Assembly (NCBI GenBank): GCA_017451385.1
Contig: JAFSPS010000048.1
Span: forward strand, 1-64,000
Length of the DNA: 64,000 bases
Reading direction: 5' to 3'
From: Bacteroidales bacterium
GTDB lineage: Bacteria > Bacteroidota > Bacteroidia > Bacteroidales > P3
Positions 37,101 to 44,363 of this stretch are shown one piece after another (the stretch's first letter is position 1; every line of letters starts with the position of its first letter). Both the position numbers and the translations under genes were made by a program. The notes beneath the pieces are model-generated. The model was given only the letters and a program-made list of their open reading frames with translations. It did not search any database and was not told the origin of the DNA.

Positions 37101-38233
37101 GATGCGACAGCATCAAGCACTTGCGAGTGTCCATCTACCACGGCTTTGACACAACCGAGTATGTTGAGGCTTGCAACAGCTATCGCTGGCCTGTGGATAA
37201 TCGTATGTACACGCGTAGCACTACGCACACTGAAGTGATGTCCACACGCTATGGCTGCGACTCGGTGCATACGCTCGTCGTCAATGTCTATTACACCAGC
37301 AGTGACACCACCTACGATACCATCTGCTACGGCTCCTATCGCGTCTTTGGTGGCATGAGCTACAGACAGTCGGGACACTACACCTATGCGGTACCTATGA
37401 CGCATGCCTGCGACAGCATCCACGAACTTTTCCTCACCGTGAAACCTAAACTCGATGTCAAACTGAAGTGGACTTCGCAATGCGAGTTGCAGCAATATAC
37501 TCTTGCGGCACTCCGCGTCAGCGATGATAGCAATACCGTCCTGCGGTGGACAGCCTATCCGACAGATATAGAGCTTGCCATGCAGCAGGATAGCGACACC
37601 GTCTATGTGCAACCTACTCTCGCTACGGTATATACGGCTACGCTATCCTATCTCGATGACTACGCCTGCCCTGTCTCTGCTACGCTCTCGCTCAAGCCTA
37701 CCAAGCCCGTCGAGGCAGCCATAGACATCTCTACCACGCGGCTGACGCCGGATATCACTTCCTTCCGTGCCACCGCCAAGGGTAGCGGCTATGAATATCA
37801 TTCGTGGTTCATTGACCACAACTATTATTCCGAGATGAACTCCATAGAGTACAATTTTGACCCATTGGCAGGAGTCGATAGTGTCGTCGTGAGCCTTATT
37901 GTAAGCAGCGGCAACTGCATTGACCGCGACAGCGTGGTGCTCCACTATTCTACCGCTAACCTTAATGTCCCCAATGTCATAATCCCTACCGACCCCAACA
38001 ACTGCACCTTCCATGTCAAAGGTCATGGCGTGATGGAGTATGAGATACACATCTATAATCGTCAGGGTCTGCTGGTGTTTCATAGTAATGATATCAACGA
38101 ACCGTGGGATGCCAAACTAAAGGACGGCACACTGGCGCATCAAGGCACATACGTCTATAACATTCGCTACCGCCTCGCCACAGCTCCCGACGAGCTGAAG
38201 CGCACCACAGGCACCGTGACTGTCATTAGGTAG
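28106..38233 (+). CDS. Giant T9SS-exported surface protein with FG-GAP-like blocks and two-cysteine repeat modules
   Basis: 3375 residues. The signal peptide (about 1-25, ending SLAHAQF) is followed by an N-terminal region with a jelly-roll-like look. An FG-GAP/VCBS-like block (about 310-790) follows, with calcium-loop motifs such as DLDGDGTPEIV and DVDNDGHAEIV. Then come about 24 modules of 45-55 residues of the form ACDSYTW...Y..SG.Y...GCDS.TTL.LT, a second FG-GAP-like block (about 2310-2870; DVDGDGKAEIL, DVNGDGHAEII), four more modules, and a C-terminal T9SS type B (gliding-motility/CHU_C-like) domain: YEIHIYNRQGLLVFHSND, WDAKLKDG and GTYVYNIRY. It should be secreted by the type IX system and anchored or released at the surface, as an adhesin or scaffold. 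No catalytic domain is visible. Paired cysteines in each module could form disulfides. A terminator follows. Confidence 0.88.
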   Translation: MRTTTKCCLFILLFFSTIVSLAHAQFVTERWETIHVGQTGVLRTYNDTLFFEDFEGEDFDCWESIAGSGLYGFSVTDELTLRNGAHAAYPYQGNYAAYEMDPSAGGLNFSQMISPNIHVADANNTVISFYVHLQATTFTNYIGNTPVSVTTYYDEAGLAIALDQSGTFYQPLLWNVNCEGCEADDEMVNINNWTRIESNIGEIGFASGNYNFDFLHVNEGGAGMGVDNILIYGPRQDTIPAEVSALSAGTYTRTETVIRKGCVPVTVTVHWTIVGDGEPDTPTPGPGTVSNANMPDNVMDIDCSFYPDGAAWTIVNEWSSDRSVKPVSNLVAPLVGDLDGDGTPEIVCFGATDQSTTLPYRVKELLVFDGATHAIKKVIFLPSYASSFTASPYGLVREGGKGLIVVAHDDCYLRAYDITAPDALVWKSDEKYCNSGDQYTTVAFGDLDNDGHAEVVVRNKVFDVATGRLLATATGGSNTGSSYAHTGNSSSSFRKKIAMACLANIDPSDDLVEVILGNEIYKPVLTAGRISGLSLWKTGPSLPTGVREGDGHAQVADFNLDGHLDVFISDRYCSSSTNMSNGTVTFYVWDVHNNSVSNAVALTTSTPGKSIPLIANIDHDDNLEIVIQCKSTNTSLQGMLAYKYDYTTSSFNHIWTQGVNEDSYSNGVTCFDFDQDGDMELLVCDQVKMQIVDGNGTVKSTLSYFETTIMQYPIIADVDNDGHAEIVSVGYSSASTFNGSLNIFRSADAPWPPARPVWNQYLYNVTNVNKDLTVPRYLFNNAQTFTDNLDGAVRRPFNNFLQQATTIDLNGRPFYGVADVADVSATASEGVSIHIYVSFMNNGAQSLTAPYSVTYYKETYGGEILSTFQMEDRDVAVGATEYVNSWFLKDYFCGLNLNNIVVAVNDAGTGVAQLGGQQEECHTDNNTYVLNVANMCENVPVIETTYVDQTACDRYEWYGTSYTTSSTYYHTVDDTHVEALRLTINPSSTPVTVTERACDRYDWTVGERTISFTSTTSYDTVLQNSKGCDSLMTLNVTVNHSSVADPVSVTYCTPYVWPFNGATYASSGSHTQTISGGNAFGCDTTATLNITISSNISVTMDVTACDSYVWNNNNTTYSSSGVYTGGTVPSVDGCDSTTTLNLTINHSSTPYDTNVVACDVFEWFVGNTDKAFSESALSDTIIRNTVGCDSTVTLHLTINHSTVADPVEVQACGEYTWAANGETYSASVTENYTGRNAAGCDSLMTLQLTVNNAVAVDVNATACDSYTWDANNVTYTVGGDYSVSGTTAAGCDSTTTLHLTIRNSSTPTTITEHACEQYVWTVGGSTKTFVASASFDTLLVNREGCDSLVTLNLTMDYNTVADPVEVQACGEYTWVANGETYSASVIESYTGRNAAGCDSLMTLQLTVNNAVAVDVNATACDSYTWDANNVTYTVGGDYSVSGTTAAGCDSTTTLHLTIRNSSTPTTITEHACEQYVWAVGGSTKTFVASASFDTLLVNREGCDSLVTLNLTMDYNTVADAVEVQACGEYTWAANGETYSASVTENYTGRNAAGCDSLMTLLLTINNSIVVDVNATACDSYTWDANNVTYTVGGDYSVSGTTAAGCDSTTTLHLTIRNSSTPTTITEHACEQYVWTVGGSTKTFVASASFDTLLVNREGCDSLVTLNLTVDYNTVADPVEVQTCGEYTWAANGETYSASVTESYTGRNAAGCDSLMTLQLTVNNAVAVDVNATACDSYTWDANNVTYTVGGDYSVSGTTAAGCDSTTTLHLVVNNSVATPIVASACDSFTWTDIAGNAVVFDSSTLRDVSYRTVHDCDSTIHLDITIRYSTTAAPVNVSYCEPYTWSFNNVTYAATSNVTETIAGGNSVGCDTTATLDLTISSDISITVNQFACDEFRWDNNGQTYSVSGIYTGLTLPSVSGCDSTTILNLTVKYNSSPVLVAPDVCDSYDWTLGGNTRTFTESVRIDTVIGNAAGCDSLVTLNLTVRHSTSADEAVSSCGDYVWSIDGQTYSESGIHNATVPNAVGCDSVVTLSLIVNDNSETTYDTVLTCVPYTWRITSQRYDVSGIYSDTLSNSVGCDSVKVLVLTVAETPMLSLSPDTVINMCGRATVVALGGDSYNVMPSASVKGMSTVGDSTLIVLTPNSNTSYTVTAYSAVRPYGTTDDALIQYLCPVVNMVHVGVTIDTSDIIVCDAYTWPDNNLTYTQSGYYSCNTTTAEGCDSLRVLHIEVGNSYVDTVFQQACKRYYWNVDHVMYNVSGMYNYSVQHETGCDTTHYLRLIVDDCSDIAIPDNINDPSCIAPPEATTLNMRELFSCDGVNGLTTPLVGDVDGDGKAEILACAADTAASTGSSILVFDGQDGTLKYTLNVQRYSTAGQLMSLADINGDGTAEFFLLADDGYAYCYNATTGAQLWRSSVRIDARYLPMIADLNADNHPELVCGPYIFNAANGLILLHGTQEASGRGYGAPHTEVGEGRSYYMQALADIDRDGEQEICAGNTIYKPILANPNGEEGNTWQVLRTADTHDDIVGYDGQTFIADFDHDGDMDICVVGFRETNKADLYVWDGQTSLLVGYYNVSMSNSYGGNMTPSIPFCGDLDGDGTPEILFNHPDGMRAFSYSATAPNHISLMHFASQFGETAGFTVFDFNRDGTSEIVYRGTEQLSILDGASLTSLSTPVTSYSGTLTEYPVVADVNGDGHAEIIVAHTNLSWDNGDPRGKITVYGSMDNNWNSARSVWNQWVYNSVCINEDLTVPRHQYDIASVYSNGTEPFNGFLRQMPLLDQNGDIYVSIPDIDASAGRISINYSNAGAVVNVRYCNNGEAILEAPYGVCLYEDAYRGRVIGTYTVSSSLAVGSCETQAFNIPMMQLCHINCDSIAAAINDSGMGIAQHGGQQTECDTTNNVVKVRFTPVKPKSDTLRIASCDRYRWPVTGDTYTIGLTVADTMQNSIGCDSINVLKLTIYKAYHDTIDTAACDMFIWRANNVRFMQSAEYTQAGTTTHGCDSIKHLRVSIYHGFDTTEYVEACNSYRWPVDNRMYTRSTTHTEVMSTRYGCDSVHTLVVNVYYTSSDTTYDTICYGSYRVFGGMSYRQSGHYTYAVPMTHACDSIHELFLTVKPKLDVKLKWTSQCELQQYTLAALRVSDDSNTVLRWTAYPTDIELAMQQDSDTVYVQPTLATVYTATLSYLDDYACPVSATLSLKPTKPVEAAIDISTTRLTPDITSFRATAKGSGYEYHSWFIDHNYYSEMNSIEYNFDPLAGVDSVVVSLIVSSGNCIDRDSVVLHYSTANLNVPNVIIPTDPNNCTFHVKGHGVMEYEIHIYNRQGLLVFHSNDINEPWDAKLKDGTLAHQGTYVYNIRYRLATAPDELKRTTGTVTVIR
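31709..33415 (+). repeat. 471-bp near-identical tandem repeats (about 3.6 copies) inside the giant surface-protein gene
   Basis: Units start at 31709, 32180, 32651 and 33122, exactly 471 bases (157 codons) apart; the last copy stops after two of its three modules. Each unit holds three two-cysteine modules beginning QACGEYTW, TACDSYTW and HACEQYVW. The copies differ at only scattered bases, including silent positions, so they arose by recent duplication or are kept alike by gene conversion. The repeats also keep long frames open on the other strand. Confidence 0.95.
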
Positions 38234-38280
38234 GGCTCTATAAATCAATCATCACAAGAAGATTGGTTGATGTGACATAT

Positions 38281-38312
38281 AGAAAAGGAAGTCTTTGAGG
38301 CTTCGCTTTTCT
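38281..38312 (+). terminator. Intrinsic terminator of the giant surface-protein gene
   Basis: AGAAAAGGAAGTC, loop TTTGA, then GGCTTCGCTTTTCT form a hairpin with one bulge, 48 bases after the stop, with T-rich sequence in the right arm. Confidence 0.7.
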
Positions 38313-38620
38313 TATGTTATTCGCTTTATTGAGTATTATACTGCACTTTTTTGCTATCATGCGGTTATATGGTTGTAAATTTACCGCAAAAAAAAAACTG
38401 AGAATTGCAGTTATAATTATCGCTCAAATTTTCCCTTAGATGTTTTTTTTTTCTGATTTGGTATGCAAGCAGGGATTATAGTATCGTCGTTGCTTTCCAC
38501 TCACATAGAGGCGATTACATGTATGTTTTATCTTTAAAAAAAACACAGATTTATCGAAAAAAAAATAGTGGACCAACAATCAAAGCAAATTGCTCTTACA
38601 TCTATGTAAGTAGATTATAA
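38313..38620. other. A+T-rich gene-free stretch between two convergent units
   Basis: There is no credible frame on either strand, and several A- or T-tracts of 8-10 bases. The only structure noted is a short palindrome at 38595-38610 (CTTACAT..ATGTAAG). It separates the two terminators of convergent transcription units. Confidence 0.5.
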
Positions 38621-38659
38621 AAAAGAGGGAAGATGCCAGCAAGACACCTTCCCTCTTTT
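38621..38659 (-). terminator. Intrinsic terminator of the methylmalonyl-CoA decarboxylase operon
   Basis: On the plus strand AAAAGAGGGAAGATG, loop CCAGCAAGA, then CACCTTCCCTCTTTT. Read leftwards, a 15-base stem with one or two mismatches ends in a T-run, 22 bases after the oadB-type gene's stop. Confidence 0.85.
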
Positions 38660-38681
38660 GGTAATGTGAAATTTCGTTGTA

Positions 38682-39851
38682 TTAGTGTAGGAAAGCGAGG
38701 AGGATACCTGCAGCTACTGCGCTGCCTACTACGCCAGCCACGTTGGGCCCCATAGCGTGTTGCAGGAGGTAGTTGGTCTTGTCGTATTCCAATCCTACAT
38801 TGTTTGATACGCGTGCTGCGTCGGGCACGGCACTCACGCCAGCATTGCCGATGAGTGGGTTAATCTTGTTGCCGGGTTTGAGAAAGAGGTTGAACAGCTT
38901 GACGAAGAGCACGCCGGCAAAGGTTGCCACGACAAAGGAGAAGGCACCGAGCATGAAGATAAGCACCGAGTTGCCGGTAAGGAACGTGGTGGCTTGCGTG
39001 GAGGCTCCCACGGTGATGCCGATAAGCAACGTGCAGACGTTGACGACGGCGTTAGAGGCCACCTCGCTCAGTCGCTTTGTTACGCCACTCTCTTTCAGTA
39101 GGTTGCCGAAGAAGAGCATGCCCAGCAGCGGAAGACCCGAAGGTACTATGAAGGCACAGAAGATGAGGCCGAGGATGGGGAAAATAATCTTCTCTAATTT
39201 CGATACGCGGCGTGGCGGTTTCATGCGGATAGTGCGCTCTTTCTCTGTCGTCAGCAGTCGCATGATGGGTGGTTGAATAACGGGCACGAGCGCCATGTAA
39301 CTATATGCCGATACGGCAATGGCACCCATCAGTTCCGGTGCCAGCTGCGACGAGAGGAAGATGGCTGTAGGGCCGTCGGCGCCGCCGATGATGCCTATAG
39401 CGCCAGCCTCGTTGGGGGCAAAGCCGAGGGCGAGTGCACCTATGTAGGCGGCAAATATGCCCACCTGTGCCGCAGCACCAATGAGGAATAACTTAGGATT
39501 AGAGAGTAGGGCAGAGAAGTCGGTCATGGCTCCGATGCCGAGGAAAATGAGGGGTGGGTACCATCCGTTCTGCACGCCGTGGTAGAGGATGTGCAGCACA
39601 GAGCCATCCTCGTAGATGCCTATTTTCAGCCCCGGATAGAAGGGTATGTTGCCCACGAGCATGCCGAATCCGATGGGGACGAGCAACAGGGGTTCAAACT
39701 CTTTCTTGATACCGAGGAAGATGAATAATAGGCCGATGAAAATCATTATTATATGGCCCCATGTGACGTTGGCAAAACCCGTATATTGCCAGAATTGCAC
39801 CAGCTGGGTTGACATGAAGTCCATGAAGCCGCCTGTGGCTAATGTTAACAT
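38682..39851 (-). CDS. mmdB: Sodium-translocating decarboxylase beta subunit (OadB/MmdB type)
   Basis: A 389-residue inner-membrane carboxybiotin decarboxylase that releases CO2 from carboxybiotin and pumps Na+ outward. The many membrane helices are interrupted by family motifs: GIGAMTDFSALLSNP, the GIIGGADGPTAIF re-entrant region, ISAYSYMALVPVIQPPI-like SAYSYMALVPVIQPP, and the C-terminal GNAGVSAVPDAARV and GPNVAGVVGSAVAAG. Length and layout are complete. It is the last gene of a leftward operon after mmdA, the Cys-rich lipoprotein, the gamma subunit and the biotin carrier. Specificity (methylmalonyl-CoA rather than oxaloacetate) is inferred from the carboxyltransferase gene at the operon's head. 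Confidence 0.93.
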   Translation of the reverse strand: MLTLATGGFMDFMSTQLVQFWQYTGFANVTWGHIIMIFIGLLFIFLGIKKEFEPLLLVPIGFGMLVGNIPFYPGLKIGIYEDGSVLHILYHGVQNGWYPPLIFLGIGAMTDFSALLSNPKLFLIGAAAQVGIFAAYIGALALGFAPNEAGAIGIIGGADGPTAIFLSSQLAPELMGAIAVSAYSYMALVPVIQPPIMRLLTTEKERTIRMKPPRRVSKLEKIIFPILGLIFCAFIVPSGLPLLGMLFFGNLLKESGVTKRLSEVASNAVVNVCTLLIGITVGASTQATTFLTGNSVLIFMLGAFSFVVATFAGVLFVKLFNLFLKPGNKINPLIGNAGVSAVPDAARVSNNVGLEYDKTNYLLQHAMGPNVAGVVGSAVAAGILLAFLH

Positions 39852-39927
39852 TGTTGAGATGTTTTAATTAGTTTTTTAGTGATTTAGGTTGCTGGCCGTT
39901 CTGATGGCGGCCGCCGATGAGGAAGTG

Positions 39928-40425
39928 CTATTCTATGACCACCAGCACGTCGCCTTCGAGCACGCTGTCGCCTTTGCGCACGCGCACCTCTTTGACGGTG
40001 CCGGCAGCGTCGGATTCAATGTGGTTCTCCATCTTCATGGCTTCGAGCAGTACTACATTCTGCCCCTCTTTGACGGTGTCGCCCACGTTGACGAACACGT
40101 CGAGAATGGTGCCTGGCAGGGGAGCGGTGACGCTGTTGCCACTCACTTTGCCTTTAGAGCCCGACGCTGCGGCAGGAGTAGTGTTTTTCTCTGTATTGCT
40201 GGATGATGGTGTTGCAGGGTTGAAACGCTGTACTACGCCAGCCGCTGCCGTAACGTGTGGTGCCGGTTTCTCGCTGATGACTGACGAGGTGTGGCGGCGC
40301 AACTCGCGGTCCACCGTGACGTTATAGTCGGTGCCATTGACGGCTACGCGCATCTCTTTGCCTTCGGCCTCTTTAATATCGACCGAATATTCTTTACCAT
40401 TTATCTTGAACTTGAAAGTTTTCAT
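39928..40425 (-). CDS. mmdC: Biotin carrier subunit of the sodium-translocating decarboxylase
   Basis: 165 residues. The N-terminal 45 residues (FKFKINGKEYSVDI and NGTDYNVTV) are typical of biotin carriers of this group. An Ala/Pro/Ser/Thr-rich hinge (about 50-100) leads to the biotinyl domain, where Lys131 in EAMKMEN is the biotinylation site and PLPGTI its usual partner motif. It shuttles carboxybiotin from the MmdA carboxyltransferase to the membrane beta subunit. Its ATG overlaps the stop of the gamma-subunit gene by one base, so the two are translationally coupled. Confidence 0.93.
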   Translation of the reverse strand: MKTFKFKINGKEYSVDIKEAEGKEMRVAVNGTDYNVTVDRELRRHTSSVISEKPAPHVTAAAGVVQRFNPATPSSSNTEKNTTPAAASGSKGKVSGNSVTAPLPGTILDVFVNVGDTVKEGQNVVLLEAMKMENHIESDAAGTVKEVRVRKGDSVLEGDVLVVIE

Positions 40426-41384
40426 TATCTGCTTTTTCTGTTAAAATATTGATTCATGTTGTAGAACTTGGCATTCCAAGGTGTCCAAGCGCGCTCCACC
40501 TTCTGGATGGTCAGCACGTTGTCCTCCTCGTCGTGCATGTCCTCTTGATACTGATATATGGCTGCCGCAATAGCCACATACACCTCCTCCTCTGTGCCGA
40601 AGACGGCGTGGATGAGGCGTTTGGCTTGCGGGTCTTCCTCTTTGCGTTGTTCCACTTTCTGCACTATGGAGCCGAAGCCTTTGAGCACGAGGGCTATGCA
40701 TACGAGAGCAAGAAAAACTACCATCACAGCCACAATGGTAAGCCCTACGCCGTAGGGGTCCGATGCCTTGATGCTCTCTGCCTGCTTGGGCACATGGTAG
40801 TGGAACGGGGTGCGTGGTGCTGCCGACAGGTTGTCGAGTCCGCCACAGATGTCGATAATGTTGATGTCATATCCTGTAGGGTTGTATCCCACCACGATGA
40901 GTTCGTCTTTGTCGGGCAGGATGCCGAAAGCATCGTTATGGCAGGCGAAGCCGGCAGCATCCACCAGTATGAGTTTCTGGTCTATTGCAGCCTTGGGGTC
41001 ATCGTTTACTTTGAGTATTCCGAGGTACGAGCTGTCACGTGCTGTGGCGAGAAATACGATGCGGTCGCCCACGGTCTGTATGCTGACAGGGCGCAGGATG
41101 TTTTGGGGGTCGTGACGACCCTTGTAGGTGTCGGTCTTATAGTGTCCTACACGCTGTATGCCGTCTTCGCGACTGAACATGGTGAGGTCTATGCCGTTGT
41201 CTATGCTGTCGATAACTACGAAGCCATTGTCGGTATAGCATATCTTGTTGGCAGACAGGGATGTCGGCATGAGCGGTGGCAGCGGTGCTCCATCGGCAGG
41301 TGCTTCCATCTGTGCGTTGGCTACGCCGACATGAAGCACAAGGGCTGCTGCCACGATGATTATTTCTTTTAGTACTTGCTTCAT
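40425..41384 (-). CDS. OadG-like gamma subunit with large N-terminal exported domain
   Basis: 319 residues, much longer than the usual 80-100 of OadG/MmdD subunits. A signal-like N-terminus (KEIIIVAAALVLHVGVANAQ) precedes about 185 residues that should lie in the periplasm. There, strands with motifs such as GFVVIDSIDNG and DELIVVGYNP recall a beta-propeller or WD-like fold. The OadG signature follows: one membrane helix (about 212-236, GVGLTIVAVMVVFLALVCIALVL) and a charged cytosolic tail of 80 residues. Gamma subunits hold the complex together. The outer domain is not explained by that role. It sits between the Cys-rich lipoprotein and biotin-carrier genes. Confidence 0.8.
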   Translation of the reverse strand: MKQVLKEIIIVAAALVLHVGVANAQMEAPADGAPLPPLMPTSLSANKICYTDNGFVVIDSIDNGIDLTMFSREDGIQRVGHYKTDTYKGRHDPQNILRPVSIQTVGDRIVFLATARDSSYLGILKVNDDPKAAIDQKLILVDAAGFACHNDAFGILPDKDELIVVGYNPTGYDINIIDICGGLDNLSAAPRTPFHYHVPKQAESIKASDPYGVGLTIVAVMVVFLALVCIALVLKGFGSIVQKVEQRKEEDPQAKRLIHAVFGTEEEVYVAIAAAIYQYQEDMHDEEDNVLTIQKVERAWTPWNAKFYNMNQYFNRKSR

Positions 41385-41449
41385 AATCTCAAGCTAATGA
41401 GTATTTTTTATAACAACAATCAGTTTTTCCGTGCAACGCTTGGTCGTTA

Positions 41450-41824
41450 TTATTTGTCGCCTTTGCACTCTTTCTTGCAGTCGGTAGCCTCTTTCTTGCA
41501 GCACTCTTTCTGCTCTTTGCAGCATTCCTGCTGTTCCTTGCAGCACTGAGGTTCTTCGCCGCAGGCTTCTTTCTTGGCCTTACATTCGGCTACTGCTTTG
41601 CAGCGTGCGCAGGTGGTGTCGTCGCACATGGCACATTCCTTCTTGCATACGCAGTCCTCCATGGTGCAGGTACATTCGGGCAGTTCGCATTTTGCTTTGC
41701 ACTCGGTCTGCTCGGTGCAGGTGGTGTCGTTGGGCTCCTCGGTGGTGTTGCCGTTATTGTTGCATGAGGTCATGCCAAATATGAAAGCGGCGGATATGAT
41801 GAATGAAAAGATTGCTTTTTTCAT
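41450..41824 (-). CDS. Cysteine-rich lipoprotein within the decarboxylase operon
   Basis: 124 residues from the ATG at 41824 (MKKAIFSFIISAAFIFGMTSC). A longer frame to 41917 runs into mmdA and lacks a signal peptide. The signal peptide ends in the lipobox MTSC. The mature protein of about 104 residues has some 22 cysteines, in CxC, CxxC and CC patterns, with a tail of three QCCKEQQE-like heptads. It is also rich in Lys and Glu and has no other domain I recognise. It could bind metal or be disulfide-rich in the periplasm or outer membrane. It lies between mmdA and the gamma-subunit gene in the same direction, with short gaps, so it is probably co-expressed with the sodium pump. Confidence 0.8.
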   Translation of the reverse strand: MKKAIFSFIISAAFIFGMTSCNNNGNTTEEPNDTTCTEQTECKAKCELPECTCTMEDCVCKKECAMCDDTTCARCKAVAECKAKKEACGEEPQCCKEQQECCKEQKECCKKEATDCKKECKGDK

Positions 41825-41898
41825 GGTGATGTTTTTTTTTGTTTGATTATTTTTTTTTGAGCATCCTCCGATGCAGGAATGAGCATGGAGGATTGTTG

Positions 41899-43461
41899 TT
41901 ATAGTGGTATGTTGCAATGTTTTTTGATAGGCAGAGAATCCTTTTTGGTTGCCAAGGCCTGTAGTGCGCGGATAATGCGGAAACGGGTGTTGCGTGGCTC
42001 TATTACGTCGTCAATATAGCCAAAGCGTGCGGCGTAATAGGGGTTGGAAAACTGATTGTTGTATTCTTTTTCTTTTTCGGCGATGAATTGAGCACGCTCT
42101 TCGGGCTTGTCTGCCAGCTCTTTGAGCTGACGGCCGTAAAGCACCTCTATGGCGCCGCTGGCACCCATGACGGCAATTTCTGCATTGGGCCATGCGTAGT
42201 TGATGTCGCTACGCATATATTTGCTGCTCATCACAATGTGTGCGCCGCCGTAGGCTTTGCGCAGCGTTACAGCCACTTTTGGCACCGTAGCCTCGCCGTA
42301 GGCGAAGAGCAGTTTGGCACCATGAGCTATCACGCCGTTGTATTCTTGTCCTGTGCCGGGCAGGAAGCCGGGGACGTCGATGAGGGTGACGAGAGGAATG
42401 TTGAAGGCATCACAGAAGCGTACGAAGCGTGCTGCCTTACGCGATGCGTTGCTGTCCAGCACTCCAGCCATCGACTTGGGCTGGTTGGCAACAATGCCGA
42501 CACTCATGCCGCCCATGTGGGCAAAGCCGACGACAATGTTGGTGGCAAAGCGTGCATGCACCTCAAAGAACTTGCCGTCGTCAACGATGGTGTTGATGAT
42601 ATCCTTTACATCGTAGGGCGCGTTAGGATTTTCGGGGATGATGCTGTTGAGGCTATCCTCTATTCTATCTACGGGGTCGGAGGTGGCCACATAAGGAGGT
42701 TCCTCAAAGTTGTTGGATGGCAGATAGCCCATGAGTTCGCGTATCATGGCTATGGTCTCCTCTTCCGTCTCGCCGACGAAATGGGATACGCCGCTCTTGG
42801 TGGCATGCACCTGTGCACCGCCCAGTTTCTCTGTGGTGACATCCTCGCCCGTGACGGTTTTCACCACCTTGGGACCTGTGAGGAACATGTAGCTGTTCTC
42901 CTTGGACATGAAGATGAAGTCGGTCAATGCGGGGCTATATACAGAACCGCCGGCGCAGGGACCGAAGATGGCACTAATCTGTGGTATCACGCCTGATGCA
43001 AGGATGTTGCGTTCAAAAATTTCGCCGAAGCCTGCCAGCGAGCTTACGCCCTCCTGTATGCGGGCACCGCCGGAGTCGTTCATGCCTATCACTGGTGCTC
43101 CCACCTTCATGGCTTGGTCCATCACTTTGCATATCTTCTGTGCCATGGTCTCGCTCATGGAGCCGCCGGCTACGGTGAAGTCCTGAGCAAAGACATAGAC
43201 CTGACGGCCGTTGATGGTGCCGTAGCCGGTGACAACGCCATCGCCGAGGTAGGTCTGTTTCTGCATATCGAAATTGGTGCAGCGGTGTGTGAGGAACATG
43301 TCAAATTCCTCGAACGAGCCGGGGTCAAGCAGCAGGGTTATGCGTTCACGAGCCGTGAGCTTGCCTTTCTCGTGCTGTGCGTCGATGCGTTTCTGTCCGC
43401 CGCCGAGTTTTGCTTCGCCACGTTTGTCAAGTAGCTCTTTGATTTTTTCTTCGAATGCCAT
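41899..43461 (-). CDS. mmdA: Methylmalonyl-CoA decarboxylase alpha subunit (biotin-dependent carboxyltransferase)
   Basis: 520 residues of the acyl-CoA carboxylase beta-subunit family (crotonase-like double domain). The start [26 protein letters not shown] and the glycine-rich CoA and biotin sites ([53 protein letters not shown]) are all present. It moves the carboxyl group of (S)-methylmalonyl-CoA to biotin. Family members also include propionyl-CoA carboxylase. The presence of beta, gamma and carrier subunits and the absence of a biotin carboxylase gene here point to the sodium-pumping decarboxylase, used in succinate-to-propionate fermentation. It is the first gene of the operon. Confidence 0.93.
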   Translation of the reverse strand: MAFEEKIKELLDKRGEAKLGGGQKRIDAQHEKGKLTARERITLLLDPGSFEEFDMFLTHRCTNFDMQKQTYLGDGVVTGYGTINGRQVYVFAQDFTVAGGSMSETMAQKICKVMDQAMKVGAPVIGMNDSGGARIQEGVSSLAGFGEIFERNILASGVIPQISAIFGPCAGGSVYSPALTDFIFMSKENSYMFLTGPKVVKTVTGEDVTTEKLGGAQVHATKSGVSHFVGETEEETIAMIRELMGYLPSNNFEEPPYVATSDPVDRIEDSLNSIIPENPNAPYDVKDIINTIVDDGKFFEVHARFATNIVVGFAHMGGMSVGIVANQPKSMAGVLDSNASRKAARFVRFCDAFNIPLVTLIDVPGFLPGTGQEYNGVIAHGAKLLFAYGEATVPKVAVTLRKAYGGAHIVMSSKYMRSDINYAWPNAEIAVMGASGAIEVLYGRQLKELADKPEERAQFIAEKEKEYNNQFSNPYYAARFGYIDDVIEPRNTRFRIIRALQALATKKDSLPIKKHCNIPL

Positions 43462-43541
43462 ATTGTATTCTTTTATTGTTGCTTTATAAATAGGATGTAT
43501 TTTTCTTCTATGTGTGTCAGTCTGCGGGACTCTACAGATTT

Positions 43542-44363
43542 CTAATATCTGTAAACATACCTGTGTATGTATATGTTGTGGTATTTTCCCACATCCGATT
43601 CGGCTTTATGCTCCATAGTCTGTGGCAGCCCGTCCTGCATCGTGTAGTTGTATTCGCGATGGTCGTTTTTTTCGCTGCCGTAGTTGTCTGTATATTTGTA
43701 GTCCTCTGTCAGTGCTATATGGTGAGAGAGGTTGAGGTGCGTAAGGCTTCTGTCGGTCATGCGGTAGGGGTTGGCGGCAGAGCCGTAGGTGTATGTTTTG
43801 ACGGATTTGGTGCCGTCGCTTACATAGTCCATCTGCATGAGGTCGCCGTTTTCAAACGTAAGATTGTAGGTCGTTGAGCCTATCAGGGTACCGTTGCTAT
43901 AGCTGCCGACGATGGCCTGCGTTATCTCGTCGTCCTTGTAGAGGAAGTCGCAGTCCCATGTACGCTCGTTGTTGTCGTAGCGTATGATGCTGTCTATATG
44001 CTCTGCGTCGTATATGTATAGCGTCTTTTGCGATGGGTCGCGGCTGTCGTTCATCAGGGTGCCACGTTCAGTGGGGGCATATTCTATCGTATGTTTCAGC
44101 GTGCCGCCTTCGTAGGTCTCTATCTTGCTTACGCGGTCGTTGTCCCACGTCCAGTGTTCGGTGGTTATCGTCAGCACGGTGTCGGCCTCAATGAGGGTCG
44201 TCTGCGTGGCATCGGTATATTTATGTGTTATATCATAATAGTAATGTTCTACCTCGCGCAGGCGGGGCAGAACATTTTCGTCGCTCTTCTCGTTCTTACA
44301 TCCTATGAGAAAGGATGTTAGCGTCAATATCGTTATCAGGATACAATATGTTGTTTTTTTCAT
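43542..44363 (-). CDS. Lipoprotein of unknown function
   Basis: 273 residues. The signal peptide has lipobox Cys22 (SFLIGC). The rest is beta-rich with many short Tyr/Asp/Thr repeats of the type [33 protein letters not shown] and [12 protein letters not shown]. These resemble the YD-like or DUF4595-like strands of Bacteroidota surface lipoproteins. No enzyme motif is visible. Its ATG overlaps the stop of the DksA-like gene by four bases, so the two are probably translated from one message. Confidence 0.75.
   Translation of the reverse strand: MKKTTYCILITILTLTSFLIGCKNEKSDENVLPRLREVEHYYYDITHKYTDATQTTLIEADTVLTITTEHWTWDNDRVSKIETYEGGTLKHTIEYAPTERGTLMNDSRDPSQKTLYIYDAEHIDSIIRYDNNERTWDCDFLYKDDEITQAIVGSYSNGTLIGSTTYNLTFENGDLMQMDYVSDGTKSVKTYTYGSAANPYRMTDRSLTHLNLSHHIALTEDYKYTDNYGSEKNDHREYNYTMQDGLPQTMEHKAESDVGKYHNIYIHRYVYRY

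Noticed and set aside
41863-41893. Hairpin ATCCTCC...GGAGGAT between mmdA and the Cys-rich lipoprotein gene
   Set aside because: Read in the direction of transcription it is followed by A, not T, so it is not an intrinsic terminator. A role in message processing is possible but unsupported.
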